A DNA stretch of 64,000 nucleotides from Symbiodinium natans (GCA_905221605.1 CAJNDS010001458.1:374001-438000), one strand, 5' to 3'. Counted from the first letter of the stretch, positions 10,389 through 21,797 are shown. Program-made: numbers and translations. The notes: a model not told the origin generated them from the sequence alone.

Positions 10389-10467
10389 ACCCTAAACCCT
10401 AAACCCTAAACCCTAAACCCTAAACCCTAAACCTAAAACCCTAAACCCCAAGACCCTAAACCCTGAC
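10389..10467 (-). repeat. Interstitial telomeric repeat
   Basis: About eleven units, perfect at the left and decayed at the right. Confidence 0.9.
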
Positions 10468-11381
10468 ATGGTCCCTCAAGACTTCTGCTTGAGAATTTCG
10501 CGGCAAGGAGGCCTCGCACCCTCAATGCTGAATAAGGGTTTAGGGTTTAGGGTTTGGGGTTTAGGGTTTGGGGTTTAGGAAGCCCAGCAACTTCCACCAG
10601 GCGGAGGGGATTGTACGTATCCTCAGGTCAGGGGGCAACTTCAGGACAGGGTGATTTCTCTGGTCCCTTTTGGGGGTCGTCCATTTTCAGGACACTCTTT
10701 TTTAGGGCGCCCCACAGGACCACAATTTAGAGAACTGACCACATGAAGTTGAGGGTTAGAGCTTGGGGTTTTAGGGCTTTGGCGGGAGTCTTGGGTTTTG
10801 GAGTTAGAGCATTTAGATTTAGGGCTTTCGGGTTTCGGTTTTACGGGTTGGGGGCTTTAGGATTTTGGGGAGGTTTTGGGGTTCGGTTTAGGTTTGCTTT
10901 TAGGACTTTGGGGCTTGGGTGTTTCGGGCGCAGGGCTGAGTGTCTACTGTAGGGGACTTTTGCACCCTAAACCCTAGACACTCAACCCAGGCTATTCAGG
11001 GAATCTTGCCCCAAGAGCAGAGAATTTTGGCAAGTACTGGGCAGCTTTAGATCCCTAAGCCCTAAACCCTAAAACCCTGGATTTGAAAGTCTAGCGTTTA
11101 GGGTTTATGGATATTCCTAAACCCTAACCCCCCGCCCCTTCTTTCAAATGCGGGCCAGTTACCCATTGCAAGGACTCAGGACCTTTTTGGGGCCAAATGA
11201 ACACCCGCAATTCCCTAAACCCAAAACCCTAAACCCTAAACCCTGTAACCTTTCAGCATCCATGTCCCCAAGTTCTTTCGGGGAGGGGGGGGGGAGGGGG
11301 GGGGAAGGGGGCGGGTTGGCCTTTGACGCTTACCCCCCGAAGATCCCTACACCCTTTTCGGGTTTGGGGTTTAGAGGGTTT
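10468..11381. other. Unique DNA with short ITS blocks
   Basis: G-strand block at 10,536-10,578 with alternating TTTGGGG and TTTAGGG. Diffuse degenerate G-strand words at 10,745-10,930. Short C-strand block at 11,217-11,245. G-rich run at 11,278-11,315. Confidence 0.6.
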
Positions 11382-11475
11382 AGGGGCCTGTAGGGTTTAG
11401 GGTTTAGGGGGTTTAGGGTCTATAGGGTTTAGGGTTTAGGGGGTTTAGGGCCTATAGGGTTTAGGGTTTAGGGAT
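11382..11475 (+). repeat. Higher-order telomeric repeat, 32-bp unit
   Basis: A unit of TATAGGG, two TTTAGGG, a TTTAGGGGG and a TTTAGGG recurs about 2.5 times. Telomeric 7-mers have been duplicated as a larger block. Confidence 0.8.
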
Positions 11476-11781
11476 TTGGGTACGGACGAGCATCGTGGCA
11501 TGCTCTGTGGAGTTTGGCTGGTTCCGCAGTAGGACACATTGCCTCGGAGGACTTCGGGAAGGCGGGTTTAGGGTTTAGGGTTCAGGGTTCGGGGTTTAGG
11601 GTTTCGGCCTGATGTGCCCCCAACATCCCAAAAATGCAAAAGGCTTGGAGCCAGTCCTCCGAACGCGAACCCAGAACGGCTTACCTTGACTCGACGGGGT
11701 TCGGGATTCCTTGAGAACTAGCCGTGAAGACTCTGTTACGAACTGCGTAGGTGTGAAGCGGCCACCAAAGCGTCCAACACT
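11476..11781. other. Unique DNA with one ITS
   Basis: G-strand block at 11,565-11,607 with TTCAGGG and TTCGGGG variants, otherwise unique. Confidence 0.6.
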
Positions 11782-11992
11782 AAAACCCTAAACCCTAAAA
11801 CCCAAAAACCCAAAAACCCAAAACCCTAAAACCCTAAAACCCAAAAACCCAAAAACCCGAAAACCCTAAAACCCTAAACCCAAAAAGCCCTAAGACCCTA
11901 AGACCCTAAACCCTAAAACCCTAAAACCCTAAAACCCTAAAACCCTAAAACCCTAAACCCTAAACCCTAAACCCTAAACCCTAAACACTTTT
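11782..11992 (-). repeat. Long ITS with CCCTAAAA and CCCAAAAA variants
   Basis: About 210 bp, with homogeneous sub-runs of 8-mer variants followed by perfect CCCTAAA units. AACACT occurs at both borders, a weak possible target duplication. Confidence 0.9.
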
Positions 11993-13085
11993 CCGAGCGC
12001 CTTGAAGGCGCTGTGCCGAGGGAGTTCGCACCACCCTGCGTGGCACCGGAGGCTTTAAGCCCTGGCCCCCACACAAATATCCCTCCACTGGTCTTGGGTT
12101 TAGGGTTTAGGGCTTAGGGCTTAGGGTTTAGGGTTGAGGGTGCAGGGTTAAGGAATCTTAGGGTTTTAAGGGTTTATGTCTAGGAAATTTAAGGATTTGG
12201 ATTCCAGATGACTTCGCTGTTTTTGTATATACCGATGAACATGGGTGTGATAGTCTGTTCTAGGTATGGGACTGTGAAAGGGAGCTCCAGGGGCAGGACC
12301 GGGCACGTTGTTAAAATTCCAAACGAGACAGGGGCATAAAATGGCACTCTTTGCAGACGAGGTATGTTATATCAAACGCCAGACCCCCGAAACCCTTGCA
12401 GAAACTACCAGAAGATGTGCACTAGATTCCACAAGGTCTGGAGTACTAAAGCTAGAAGCCCTGAACCCTACAAAAACCCCAAACCCTTGGAGTTCCGAGG
12501 GTGTTTCTGGGGTTTGGGGGTCATGCTTCGGGTTCAAGGCTCAGGGTTTAGCCGGATACTAGCCCCTCCTGCGAATCTCAAAGCCCCCAAAGTACCCCAC
12601 GAAAATGGGCGTTGCATCAGGCCCCCCCCCCCCTTCCCACCACACCACTCCCCTTCTGTTGTTTATCTTGTTTGACCACTCACATTTGGGGTGTCTGGTC
12701 TATACATGAGCCCGCGCGTTACAACATGATCCCCAAAAGGGAATGATCGCACGAAGCTTCACCAAGCCCTGAAGCCTAGCAGCACCTTCACACAAGCGGT
12801 TGGGGTGGGGGCAGGCCTAGGCCAAGGCGGGTCGCGTTAAGTTATCGGCAGGGGGTTGACTGAAGTCAGCTGCAAATAGTCTGAGGCGTATCTGCATTCT
12901 GCACAAAGCTCGCTATGTCCCAGCGGGAGCACAGGAGTAGACCCTAAGACCAAAAGCCCTAAAGCCAAAGCCCCAAAACCCGGCTAGGATAGCCCAGTCC
13001 CCAAAGTCAATGAACGGCATGCAACACCTCAACCCTGCAGCAACAGGTTCAGGGTTTAGGGCTTTGGGTGGTTGAAAATCTTTGA
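11993..13085. other. Unique DNA, no gene seen
   Basis: G-strand ITS at about 12,098-12,145, poly-C at 12,621-12,632, degenerate words at 12,960 and 13,050. Two overlapping plus-strand frames at 12,308-12,675 read across telomere-like DNA and are not credible genes. Confidence 0.55.
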
Positions 13086-13152
13086 TATAGGGGCCTTAAT
13101 ACAAGAATTCGAATAGGGTTTGTAAATATTAGCAAGTATTCCGACCCCTATA
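13086..13152 (+). mobile_element. F2 inverted-repeat element, short copy
   Basis: TATAGGGGCCTTAATA at the left faces TATTCCGACCCCTATA at the right. The same ends bound copies at 18,479, 21,583 and 51,584. This copy lacks most of the centre. Confidence 0.65.
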
Positions 13153-13278
13153 TTAAAACAGTTAAGCCCCTGTAAATCCACGTCCGGCACCTGTTCGCGG
13201 GAACAGGGGTCCACGACGGTGCACGTCTCGGATCACTATTCTGGTTCTGGGACCTGGGCGGTTTGGGTTTAGGGTTGA

Positions 13279-13392
13279 CTACTAGTTGCTCAAGAACCCC
13301 CTTAAACAAAATACAAGATAATCATTCCTACATGACCCTTATAAGGAAGAGTCTTTGGAATTTTCTGGGGGGGGTTCTTCAGCAAAGAGCAG
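13279..13392. mobile_element. F4 inverted-repeat element, copy 2
   Basis: CTACTAGTTGCTCAAGAACC at the left is the imperfect reverse complement of GGTTCTTCAGCAAAGAGCAG at the right. The centre includes CTTATAAGGAAGAG, shared with the long element at 1,196. Non-coding. Confidence 0.7.
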
Positions 13393-13744
13393 TTTAGGCT
13401 TCAGGGCTTGGGGGGCCTTGTGCTTGAGGGACGGGGTCTGGTGCCTTGCAGGGTCTACGACGACGTGACGAGTGAGGCGGACGTGAATCCGTTGTCATAC
13501 CAGGATCGCCTCTTCGGCCCTCTAATCCCCAGGAATAAAGGGTATAAGGAGGGACCAAGCCCTCAACCGCCCCAAATCCTAAGCCCTAAGCCCTAAACCC
13601 CTAAAACCCGAAACTAAAACTCTCACATCCCTGAAGCCCCTAAAGCCCAAATGCCTCAAGAACCAGAGCCGGGTGCGGGAGTTTGGTGTTGACTTTAGGC
13701 CAAAGCTCAGAAACCTCAAGCCCCACGAAGACCAAAACCCAGGG
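13393..13744. other. Unique DNA, no gene seen
   Basis: A short C-strand ITS-like string at about 13,577-13,615. A 62-codon frame at 13,408-13,596 ends in repeat translation. Confidence 0.55.
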
Positions 13745-13926
13745 GTTTAGGGTTTGGGGTTTAGGGTTTGTTTGGGGTTTAGGGTTTGGGGTTTGGGGTT
13801 TGGGGTTTAGGGTTTGGGGGTTAGGGTTTGGGGTTTAGGGGCTCGGGGTTTCGGGTTTGGGGATTAGGGAGTTGAGGGAGTTGAGGGGGTTGAGGGAGTT
13901 GAGGGAGTTGAGGGAGTTGAGGGAGC
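13745..13926 (+). repeat. Mixed TTTAGGG/TTTGGGG array and GTTGAGGGA 9-mers
   Basis: A mixed ITS to about 13,865 passes directly into six to seven copies of a 9-mer GAGGGAGTT (13,866-13,926). The 9-mer looks like a telomere variant that changed length and then expanded. Confidence 0.8.
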
Positions 13927-14671
13927 TGAGCCCAAGACGTGATGACGGAGTGTGTCACGGCAGATACGACCTTCTCAAGGCTCTCCTGTCAAAGTGGGGT
14001 TTAGGTTTTAGGGCTGAGGGTTTAGGGCTTTAGGGCTTTAGGGTTTTAGGGATTTAGGGTTTTAGGGTTTAGGGTTGAGTGCTTAGGGGCTTAGGGGCTT
14101 AGACTCTGCGCCCTTCACCCTACGCCCCCTTGAAGTGACTGCATAGTGCCGTTGCCCAGCAGCACTGCAAAATCATGGACTAGGTCCCTAACCCTTAAAT
14201 CCTACACCGCATATGGCTTTCGCTGTGAAAATTCGGGGCCTGAGAACACCGGAGCTGGCGCCAATGCCAGCGAAAACAAGCACACGCGCACGGCACGGAC
14301 AGAAAAAACACCTGATGCTGAGCCATAAGCCAACCCTAAACCCCAAACCCTAAACCCTAAACCGTAAACCCTAAACCTAACAGCTCCTCCCTCTCCGCCA
14401 GTCCTTTAGTGTCGTTGACAGCGCCTCCACCACGGGTGAGGACGCACGAATGGAGGCTCCTCAGGGCGGGGTTTCAGGTCTAGGGTTTAGGGTTTAGGGT
14501 TCTAGGTCTTTAGGATTTAGGGTTTCAGGTCTAGGGTTTTGGTGTTTTAAGCATTTACAAAAGGGCTTTGAAAGTAAGAGGGCGGAGGCGTACACCAGGC
14601 CTCAAATAGGAGCCTACACCAAAAAAAGGCTTTGGGTTCGTAAGGCAGAGTTTGGAGCATCTGGGCCTTGA
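13927..14671. other. Unique DNA with several ITS blocks
   Basis: Degenerate G-strand block 14,000-14,100, C-strand block 14,333-14,380, G-strand block 14,473-14,545. No gene seen. Confidence 0.6.
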
Positions 14672-14753
14672 AGCCCTAAACCCTAAACCCTAAACCCTAA
14701 ACCCTAAACCCTAAACCCTAAACCCTAAACCCTAAACCCTAAACCCTAAACCC
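14672..14753 (-). repeat. Interstitial telomeric repeat, perfect
   Basis: Eleven CCCTAAA units without a mismatch until the last. Confidence 0.95.
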
Positions 14754-15268
14754 CGTGTAAGATTGAGAACCACAATGTGATTGAGCTCTCTGAGAAGTAT
14801 GGGGCCTTTGTAGGCGCGCCCTTGGAGCGGAGCTGCGCCGAGTGTTGAGGGGTGAGGGTTCAGGGTTCAGGGTTCAGGGTGCAGGGTTTAGGGTTTCGGG
14901 TTTCGCGTTTCGGGTTCGGATTGGCTTCCGGGCCTCGGATGGAACCCTTACTGTAGCGCTCACAAGCGGGCCGAGTATGCGATCGTTAGTTTTCAAGTGG
15001 ATGCCTCGGGACTGTCGGCAAGGCTGCACACATAAACCCGCATCCCTAAACCCGAAACCGGAGGGCTAAACCCTAAGCCCTAAACCCTAATCCCTAAACC
15101 CTAAACCCTAGACTCCAAATCGTACACCCTAGACCAATTCTGAGCTCCCGGCGCGGCACACCCATGTCGGCACCGTCACTTTCCTGGCGCAACTCAGGCG
15201 GCGAGCTCCCAAAGCAGCTTCGGAATGCTCGGTGGTGAAGACTGTAGCTTCGGAATGAACAGGTTGAC
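14754..15268. other. Unique DNA with TTCAGGG block
   Basis: A run of GGTTCAG words at 14,855-14,885 and a C-strand ITS at 15,066-15,112. AGCTTCGGAATG occurs twice (about 15,220 and 15,247), a local direct repeat. Confidence 0.6.
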
Positions 15269-15350
15269 CCTAAACCCTAAACCCTAAACCCTAAACCCTA
15301 AACCCTAAACCCTAAACCCTAAACCCTGAACCCTGAACCCGGAACCCTGA
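15269..15350 (-). repeat. Interstitial telomeric repeat
   Basis: Nine perfect units and then CCCTGAA and CCCGGAA variants. Confidence 0.9.
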
Positions 15351-15469
15351 ACTTTCTGGTGCTGTCTTTCGAACCTAACCCTCTACCCTCTAACCCAATG
15401 ACCCTGAACCCTGGGAGCGCTTCGTTCCAGCGCCGACTCTTTGGAACCCTTACAAACAAGATAAACAAG

Positions 15470-15551
15470 GGGTTTAGGGTTTAGGGTTTAGGGTTTAGGG
15501 TTTAGGGTTTAGGGTTTAGGGTTTAGGGGTTACGGTTTAGGGTTTAGGGGG
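15470..15551 (+). repeat. Interstitial telomeric repeat
   Basis: About eight perfect TTTAGGG units followed by degenerate ones. Confidence 0.95.
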
Positions 15552-15781
15552 CGCCAGGAGGCGGGCCCCTAGAAGTCTGGAAGAGGCATTGGCGTCTGTT
15601 CAGAGCAGCCGGGCTTTGAAATAGGATGCCTAGGTCCAAGCGAAACCCCTAAGTCCCCCTAAGCCCTAATCCCTAAACCCTAAACCCTAAACCCTAGCAC
15701 TGTCCTGTGTGGACACCACAGAGACCGGACGCTTCGGGCTCACCTCCGCCCGTGCCGTCAGCGCCTCGGTTTTGAGGCAGT

Positions 15782-15980
15782 GGGTTTAAGGGTTATTACC
15801 CTGACCCCCTTAAGGGAATTGAGGGTTTAAGGGTAATTACCCTGACCCCTTAAGGGAGTTTAGGGTTTTGGGTAATTAAGATATCCTAATAAGATATCCT
15901 AATAAGAACCCCCTACAAAAACAGAAACCCTACTTAAAGAGACCATGAACCAATGTAACCCTGACCCCTTAAGGGATTTT
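15782..15980. repeat. Tandem 41-bp unit with internal palindrome
   Basis: Units 15,782-15,822 and 15,823-15,862 share GGGTTTAAGGGT, ATTACCCTGACCCC and CTTAAGGGA. A third partial unit is at about 15,955-15,980. Between them AGATATCCTAAT is duplicated. Confidence 0.75.
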
Positions 15981-16145
15981 AGGGTTTGGGGTTTAGGGTG
16001 GGTTTGAAAGGGCTTCTGGTCCGCATGAACTCTGAACACCCTGAACTCTGAACCCTGAACCCTAAACCCTAAACCCTGACCAGTCCAGGAGGCCTTGCGC
16101 ACAGCTTCGGCCACTGTGGACTCGAGGTCCTGAACGCCCGGAGCC

Positions 16146-16330
16146 TGTTTTAAGAGGTATAAGGAGGACCCCTAGATGGGACCTTAATCTTATTCCCCAG
16201 CATAACCCCCTTATAAATAATAAAATACAGAAATAAAAAATGAGTAAATATAAAATAAAAATAAATAAAGACATAAAATCTACATATAAATAATAAAGAA
16301 TACATATATATATATATATATATATTTATT
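16146..16330. repeat. AT-rich block with (TA)n
   Basis: Unusually AT-rich for this window: AAATAAA words and a perfect TA run at about 16,302-16,326. No coding potential. Confidence 0.8.
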
Positions 16331-17312
16331 TAAAAAAGGATACCTTATCTAGTCCCTATATGCCTAAGTAGCCCCGACATTAGCCCCCCTCACCCCCCCA
16401 AATAACCCCTGAGGTCCCCTTGACTGTTGACGTTTTCGGGAGTTGGGCAAAATTAAAGGGTTGAAGGGTTTGGGGTTTAGGGTTTCGGGTTGAAGGGTTG
16501 CAGGATTTAAGGGTTTGGGGAGTTAAGGGTTTAAGGGCTCAAGGGCTTGAGGAGGTACTGGTTTCAGGGTTTAAGGGTTTAAGGAGTTAAGGGCTTCAGG
16601 GTTTGAAGGATGTTCACGGGTGTAAGGGGGACTCGACGCCCAACCACTAAACCCTTAAGGGGCCGCATGGGCTGCGTGGGGCTGTCTCCCAAAATCCCGT
16701 GACAACCCTAAACCCTAAACCCCAAACCCAAATACCTTTAGTCCATTTGGCCGATAGTACTTCATGAGCCGACGGTTTAAGGTCTCGAGCCGTAAGGGGA
16801 CAAAGTTCGAGAGTATTATTGGAGGTTGAAGGCTGTGTCAAAACTCCGGACTCCTCAACCCGAAACCCCAAAAATCTGTGACTGACTATAACCCCAAAAC
16901 CCCTTAAACCCCGAAAACCCATACCCCAAAATTCTCCTAGAAGGGTCCCTAATCCCTCAACCCCATGAAGCCCCTGAAAGCCCTAAACCAAAAACCCTTC
17001 AGGCCCTGAGTCCTGAACCCCTAAATCCCTAATTCCTGAACCCCTAGACCCGACAACTCAAACCCCTCAACCCACACCCCTAAACCCTAAACCCCCAAAC
17101 CCAAAACCCTCAACCCCAAAACCCAAACCCCTAAACCCCTAAACCCTCAACCCCTAAACCCCTAAATGCCTAGGGCCTAAACCCTTACACCCTCAACCCA
17201 AAAGAGGCCCACGGCCTCCAAACCACGTCGGCTTAAGCTCCGCCCCGGTGTCCCGGCGGGGGAGCCGGAGGACATGCGCTGGACCTGAGGCATCAAGCCC
17301 CTCCAGGGACCT
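16331..17312. other. Degenerate telomeric DNA and unique DNA
   Basis: Diffuse GGGTTTAAGG words at 16,440-16,600 and decayed C-strand words at 16,860-17,200 look like old ITS blocks. No gene seen. Confidence 0.6.
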
Positions 17313-17372
17313 GGGGTTTAGGGTTTAGGGTTTAGGGTTTAGGGTTTAGGGTTTAGGGTTTAGGGGTTTAGG
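17313..17372 (+). repeat. Interstitial telomeric repeat
   Basis: Seven to eight TTTAGGG units, mostly perfect. Confidence 0.95.
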
Positions 17373-17570
17373 GTGGGCTTTCGGATACTTGGGGGTGTTT
17401 CGGGGTATATATGTTTTTATAGTAGCGTTAGGGCGCAGGGGAATCTTCAGGGGTTTCATGGTGAAAACCTACCCTCGTAAGTCTCCTAAAATCAAAACTC
17501 CCTAAACCCTATACTCTAATTACCCCGTAAGCCCCAACCCTAAACCCTAAACCCTGAACCCCCCAAGCCA

Positions 17571-17624
17571 CAACACCCTGCACCCTAAACCCTAAACCCC
17601 AAACCCTGAACCCCCAACACCCTG
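17571..17624 (-). repeat. ITS with flanking 10-bp direct repeat
   Basis: CAACACCCTG at 17,571-17,580 and again at 17,615-17,624, with telomere units between. Another ITS (17,541-17,560) lies just upstream, so local duplication is an alternative. Confidence 0.6.
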
Positions 17625-18478
17625 AACCCTAAGCCAAGGCACGTTGTTCGGTGCGGCGGTGCGGCCCCGCTCGGTAATTGCCTCACCCAAGGTGTAGCTG
17701 GTGCGCTTCACCTGTGGAAGGTTGTTTGCACCCGAAACCCTAAACCCTAAACCCTAAACTCTGACGGGAAGCCGATTCAGACCACCGCCTGAAGGGGGTC
17801 CAGGGTCTAGGGGTTGAGGCGATATTTTGAGGGTGACGCTTGCGGCTGAGATGAGCTTGAGTTCCGCGCTTTGCTGTTGCAACGGCACCCGACTCTCACA
17901 GGTCCCTGGAAAGGAGTAAACCCTGACCCCCAAGCCTAAACCCTAAACGCTTCGGTTTGTTCTAACAAGCTTTAGGGTGCTTTTCTGGATTTAGGGTAGA
18001 GTACTCATGTAGGGGTTTGGGGTTGGGGGCTTTAGGGTTTAGGGTCTAAGGAGAGGGGGTTGAAAGCTCCCTGCGAAACGGGAAATGTGTAACTGGAGTC
18101 CTAGTCCTAATGCCTCACCCTACAATCAGCAACCCGCCAGTGCCACCGCTCCTGTGCCTTGCATGCTGACTTTCGAGCGTTTTTAGGATGGCTTTTCTGC
18201 TCTACAAGGTTCAGGGTTTAGGGAGTAAAGGCTTTATCTCAGACATCCAAAGACCTGCGCTTTTGAAGGCTGGCAATCTTATCAGGCCCCTTGCAGGATT
18301 CTTCTGCAAGGTACATCATCGTAAACGATTTCTAGATATGATCCTCTCAGTTTCAAGAAGGGAACACCTAGCAAGTCTCAAGCGGTGATAAGTACGGTCG
18401 TCCTACAGTCCCTAAACCCTAAACTCCAAACCTGAACCCTAAACTCGAGGGTTTTGGGTTCGGGGTTTAGGGCATAAA
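17625..18478. other. Unique DNA, no gene seen
   Basis: Short ITS at 17,733-17,762. Open frame at 18,188-18,388 has no recognisable feature. Confidence 0.55.
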
Positions 18479-18558
18479 TATAAGGGTCGGAATCATTACG
18501 AATAATATTCCCTCATGTTCCCTCTGTAGTTCTACTATAACAACCCCCCCAAAACCCT
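18479..18558 (-). mobile_element. F2 element, truncated copy on minus strand
   Basis: TATAAGGGTCGGAAT, then CCCTCATGTTCCCT, then ACTATAACAACCCCCCC align with the reverse complement of 21,583-21,692. It breaks off at AAAACCCT, so one end is missing. Confidence 0.6.
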
Positions 18559-19154
18559 CGGAGTGTAGGGATTCGGGTTCGGGCCTCCTGCTCCAAGTTC
18601 TGCACCCGAGTGGGCAGCTGCATTGCCTTTCGCAGGATCAGAGGCGAACATGGGCACGCCATTCCTAAACTCTTGTTACAACCCTAAACCCTAAACCCTA
18701 GTTCCCACACTAGACGGTAGCGCATTTCGGCACCCTTATATGCATCGAAAAGCTGTAGCTTGTGCCTATGCCCTCATGATAAGATCCTGAAGGTAGCCGG
18801 CAGATTGAAACCCAAGCGCGTCCCCCCCAAGTCCTAAGCCCTAAACCCTAAACTCCCTGAGCCTAAACCCTAAACCCTAAAACTCCTGATTCAGCCCTCA
18901 AAGCCTAAGCCTCAAGCCTCCAAAGCCAGGCCTCCAACTTCTTCAATCGAGGCTGGAGCTCATCGCTGACGCTGCCAAGCCTTGGTGTGAGCGAGTGTGT
19001 GTGTGTGTGTTCAAGCTAGGAGGTGGGTGTAGGGTGTAGGGTTTAGGGCTTAGTAGGCTTACTTACGGCTTTAAGGCTTCGCGCCTCGGAGTGTGAGGAT
19101 GCCGGGGCTTTGGAAGGGGCGTTTGGGGTGCTTGCAGAGGGGTCTTCGGGACAC
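18559..19154. other. Unique DNA with short ITS blocks
   Basis: Three-unit C-strand block at 18,682-18,700, another at 18,836-18,885, and a (GT)n run at 18,994-19,010. Confidence 0.6.
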
Positions 19155-19256
19155 CATCCCTAAACCCTAAACCCTAAATCCTAAATCCTAAACCCTAAAC
19201 CCTAAACCCTAACCCTAAACCCTAACCCTAAACCCTAAACCCTAAACCCAAAACCC
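19155..19256 (-). repeat. Interstitial telomeric repeat
   Basis: About fourteen units including 6-mer CCCTAA and variant CCTAAAT, otherwise good. Confidence 0.9.
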
Positions 19257-21034
19257 AATGACTACCGGCACGCCTCGCCTTCCGCTCGGACTTCTGTGGC
19301 TTCCGACGTGCAACAACGACCCGAACACACCTGGGGTCCCCCCCCCCCCCGCTTAGGGTTTAGGGTTGAGGGTTAGGGGTTTAGGGTTCCCCCCGCCTCC
19401 CCCCCCCACTGGCCCCACCGAAGCTTCCGTCCGGAAGTATGTAGCTTACACGTGCTAGGCAAGATACATGCCTTCCCCTAGACTAGCATAGTGCAAGAGG
19501 CTGTAATTAGAGACGGCGCGTGCATTCTTATAGTTGGTTCAGGGTTTGGGGTTTAAGGTTTGCCGCGAAAGGTGCCCATGATTCGGAGCCCCTCCAACCT
19601 GCAAACGACCGCTCCCCCCCCCCCCCCCCCCTTACGTCCTTTAGTGCCCTAAAAGCCCTTACAGCCTCGAAAACCAGGTTATTGCCCTCAACCCTAAACC
19701 GAAATAGCCAACATGCTTACTTGCTCTTGCCTGCAGACTCTCAGGCCTACAGGGTTAAAGGGGTTAGGGTTTTAGGGTTCCAGGGTTTTAGGGTGTTAGG
19801 GTTTTAGGGGTTTCAGGGTTTCAAGGTTTTCTACTAAACCCTAAACCCTAAACCCGAAACCCGACACCCGAAACCCTAAACCCAGAAAGCCAACCATCCC
19901 CCCGCCCAAACTCCAGCAACGGACGAGGCGCTTGGCCCTGAGATCGGCTTCGATGGAACCGCAGCGCGCCTCCCCAGAGGTTGGAGAGCCCCAAGGCCCC
20001 TAAGGCCCCTAAGGCCCCTAAGGCGCTATAAGGGCCCTAAGGCCCTTAAGGCCCCTACACCCTAAAACCCTAAAACCCTAAACCCTAAACCCTCAACCCC
20101 AAAACCCTAAACCCCTATAGTGGGGTGAGGTCGCAAGCTTTGCCTCAGCAGCATCCCTGCACGCTAGCCCTCAAGCAACTCCTATACCGCTATACCCTGA
20201 ACCCTAAACCCTAAACCCCAAAACCCTAAACCCTTAACCCCGAAACCCTATTTTCGTCAGTCACTGCCTCCACAGCCGCACAGCGCACTGCCACTTCCTT
20301 CATCAGCTCGGATTTCCTTGCGAGGAAGAAGCATCTAGGGCTTAGGGCTCAGGGCTCAGGGCTCAGGCCTTGGGGTTTAGGGAATTTCAGTTTCCATGGG
20401 CCGGAAAGGGTTGTAGTTTGGGGGCCCATAGGCTTTAGGAGCTTAGGGTTCAGGGTCTGCGTTTAAGGGTTTAGGGTGCCTCAAAACCGAAATCAACCAC
20501 AGATGTCAAGCACAAACATGCGAAAGTGCAAAGTCTGAGGCCTCAAAAAGGCTCCGACAAGATGTTCCGCCCTGACCCCGCATCTTTCGCAAAGTTCTCT
20601 GGACCTGAGCCCTTAACAATTTCAATCAACCCTAGACACCCCCCTCCCTTCCCTCCTCCGTCCGGGAAAACAGACACGCGGCTGCAAACCACTAGACCCT
20701 TCCTACGCAGCAGAAGTCTCGAACCCTAAAAGCACCTTAGGGTTTTAGGCTTTAGGAGTTTAGGGTTTTGGGGATTAAGGGTGTAGAGGTTTGAAGGGTT
20801 CGAGGGTGTAAAGGTTCAATGTTTAGGGCTTTAGGATTCTGACTTTTAGGGTTTACCTTACATAACCTTCTTTTTCGTAGGTTACCTAAGAATCCCATAA
20901 AACGGGTTTCATAACAAGAGCCTACAACACATGTAGGAATTGTGGGTTCTGAACGTAGGGGTTCTACTCCCTAATATTCAAGACTCGCATGGTAGCTCTA
21001 CTATCGTATATGGGGGGTACTTAACATTGTTAGG
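19257..21034. other. Unique DNA, poly-C tracts and short repeats
   Basis: Poly-C at 19,338-19,350 and 19,614-19,630; ITS at 19,838-19,885, 20,058-20,112 and 20,190-20,240; a 9-mer run of GGCCCCTAA at 19,993-20,050. No gene seen. Confidence 0.6.
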
Positions 21035-21130
21035 GCCTAAACCCTAGACCCGAAAACCTTAAACCCTAAGCCCTAAGCCCTAAGCCCTAAGCCCTAAGCC
21101 CTAAGCCCCAAGCCCTAAACCCTGAACCTA
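21035..21130 (-). repeat. Array of variant telomere unit CCCTAAG
   Basis: About seven consecutive CCCTAAG units (21,060-21,110) inside normal telomeric sequence: a homogenised A-to-G variant block. Confidence 0.85.
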
Positions 21131-21345
21131 AACCCTGGGCGGGGTGAATATTAGGGGGGGAGAGGGCTTCGAAACGGTTCAGGCCAAGACGCAGCTCCCC
21201 GTTCAACATGCGGAGCCGAGAGTTCCTTCGCCGTAGCTCTGCAATTGTCTAAGAAAGATTCAACATACCCCTTGGATACCCTTGTTTAGGGTTTAGGGTT
21301 TAGGGTTTCGGGTTTAGGGTTTTGGGCATACCCCTTAGGCATACC

Positions 21346-21447
21346 TTGGGATGTTCCCCCTTATACTAGCAGTCCGTAATAGATATTACAATAGGGGGGG
21401 GTGCTAATCCCGATGACGGACTGTTAGTATAAGGGGGAACGTCCCGA
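21346..21447. mobile_element. F1 MITE, copy A
   Basis: TTGGGATGTTCCCCCTTATA opens the element and TATAAGGGGGAACGTCCCGA closes it. The arms extend about 30 bp to AGTCCGT/ACGGACT with a short AT-rich centre. Flanks GGCATACC and GGCACGCA match at 5 of 8, a decayed 8-bp target duplication by comparison with copies B and C. Non-coding, so any transposase must act in trans. Confidence 0.75.
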
Positions 21448-21582
21448 GGCACGCACTTTGCAAGAAATTAAGGGGTATGGTGTAATCCTTCCTCATTTTT
21501 ATCCTGTTAATTCTGGCTGGCTTCGTAGGAAATGAGGATAGGACCCTAATTCCCTCATTCCCTACTAAGAACCAGGGGGTAC

Positions 21583-21692
21583 TATAGGGGCCTTAATAAT
21601 TAGAATAGGGTTTGGGGGGGGTGGGGGGTATGATAGTATAGTTACAAAGGGACCATGAGGGGCTACGACTAGTAACTATTCCGACCCCTACA
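21583..21692 (+). mobile_element. F2 element, fullest copy
   Basis: TATAGGGGCCTTAATA and ACTATTCCGACCCCTACA form the ends. The centre holds a G-run, TATGATAGTATAG and GGGACCATGAGGGG. It serves as the uninterrupted reference for the ITS inserted in the copy at 51,584. Confidence 0.65.
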
Positions 21693-21797
21693 TTAATAGG
21701 TTCAGGGCTGTGGGTTGGGGGCGTGTTGAATGATTCGTAGAAATTTGGGAATCTTGACCTCCCAAGGATGAGGCTGAGGGAAATAACGGGGCAGCTA

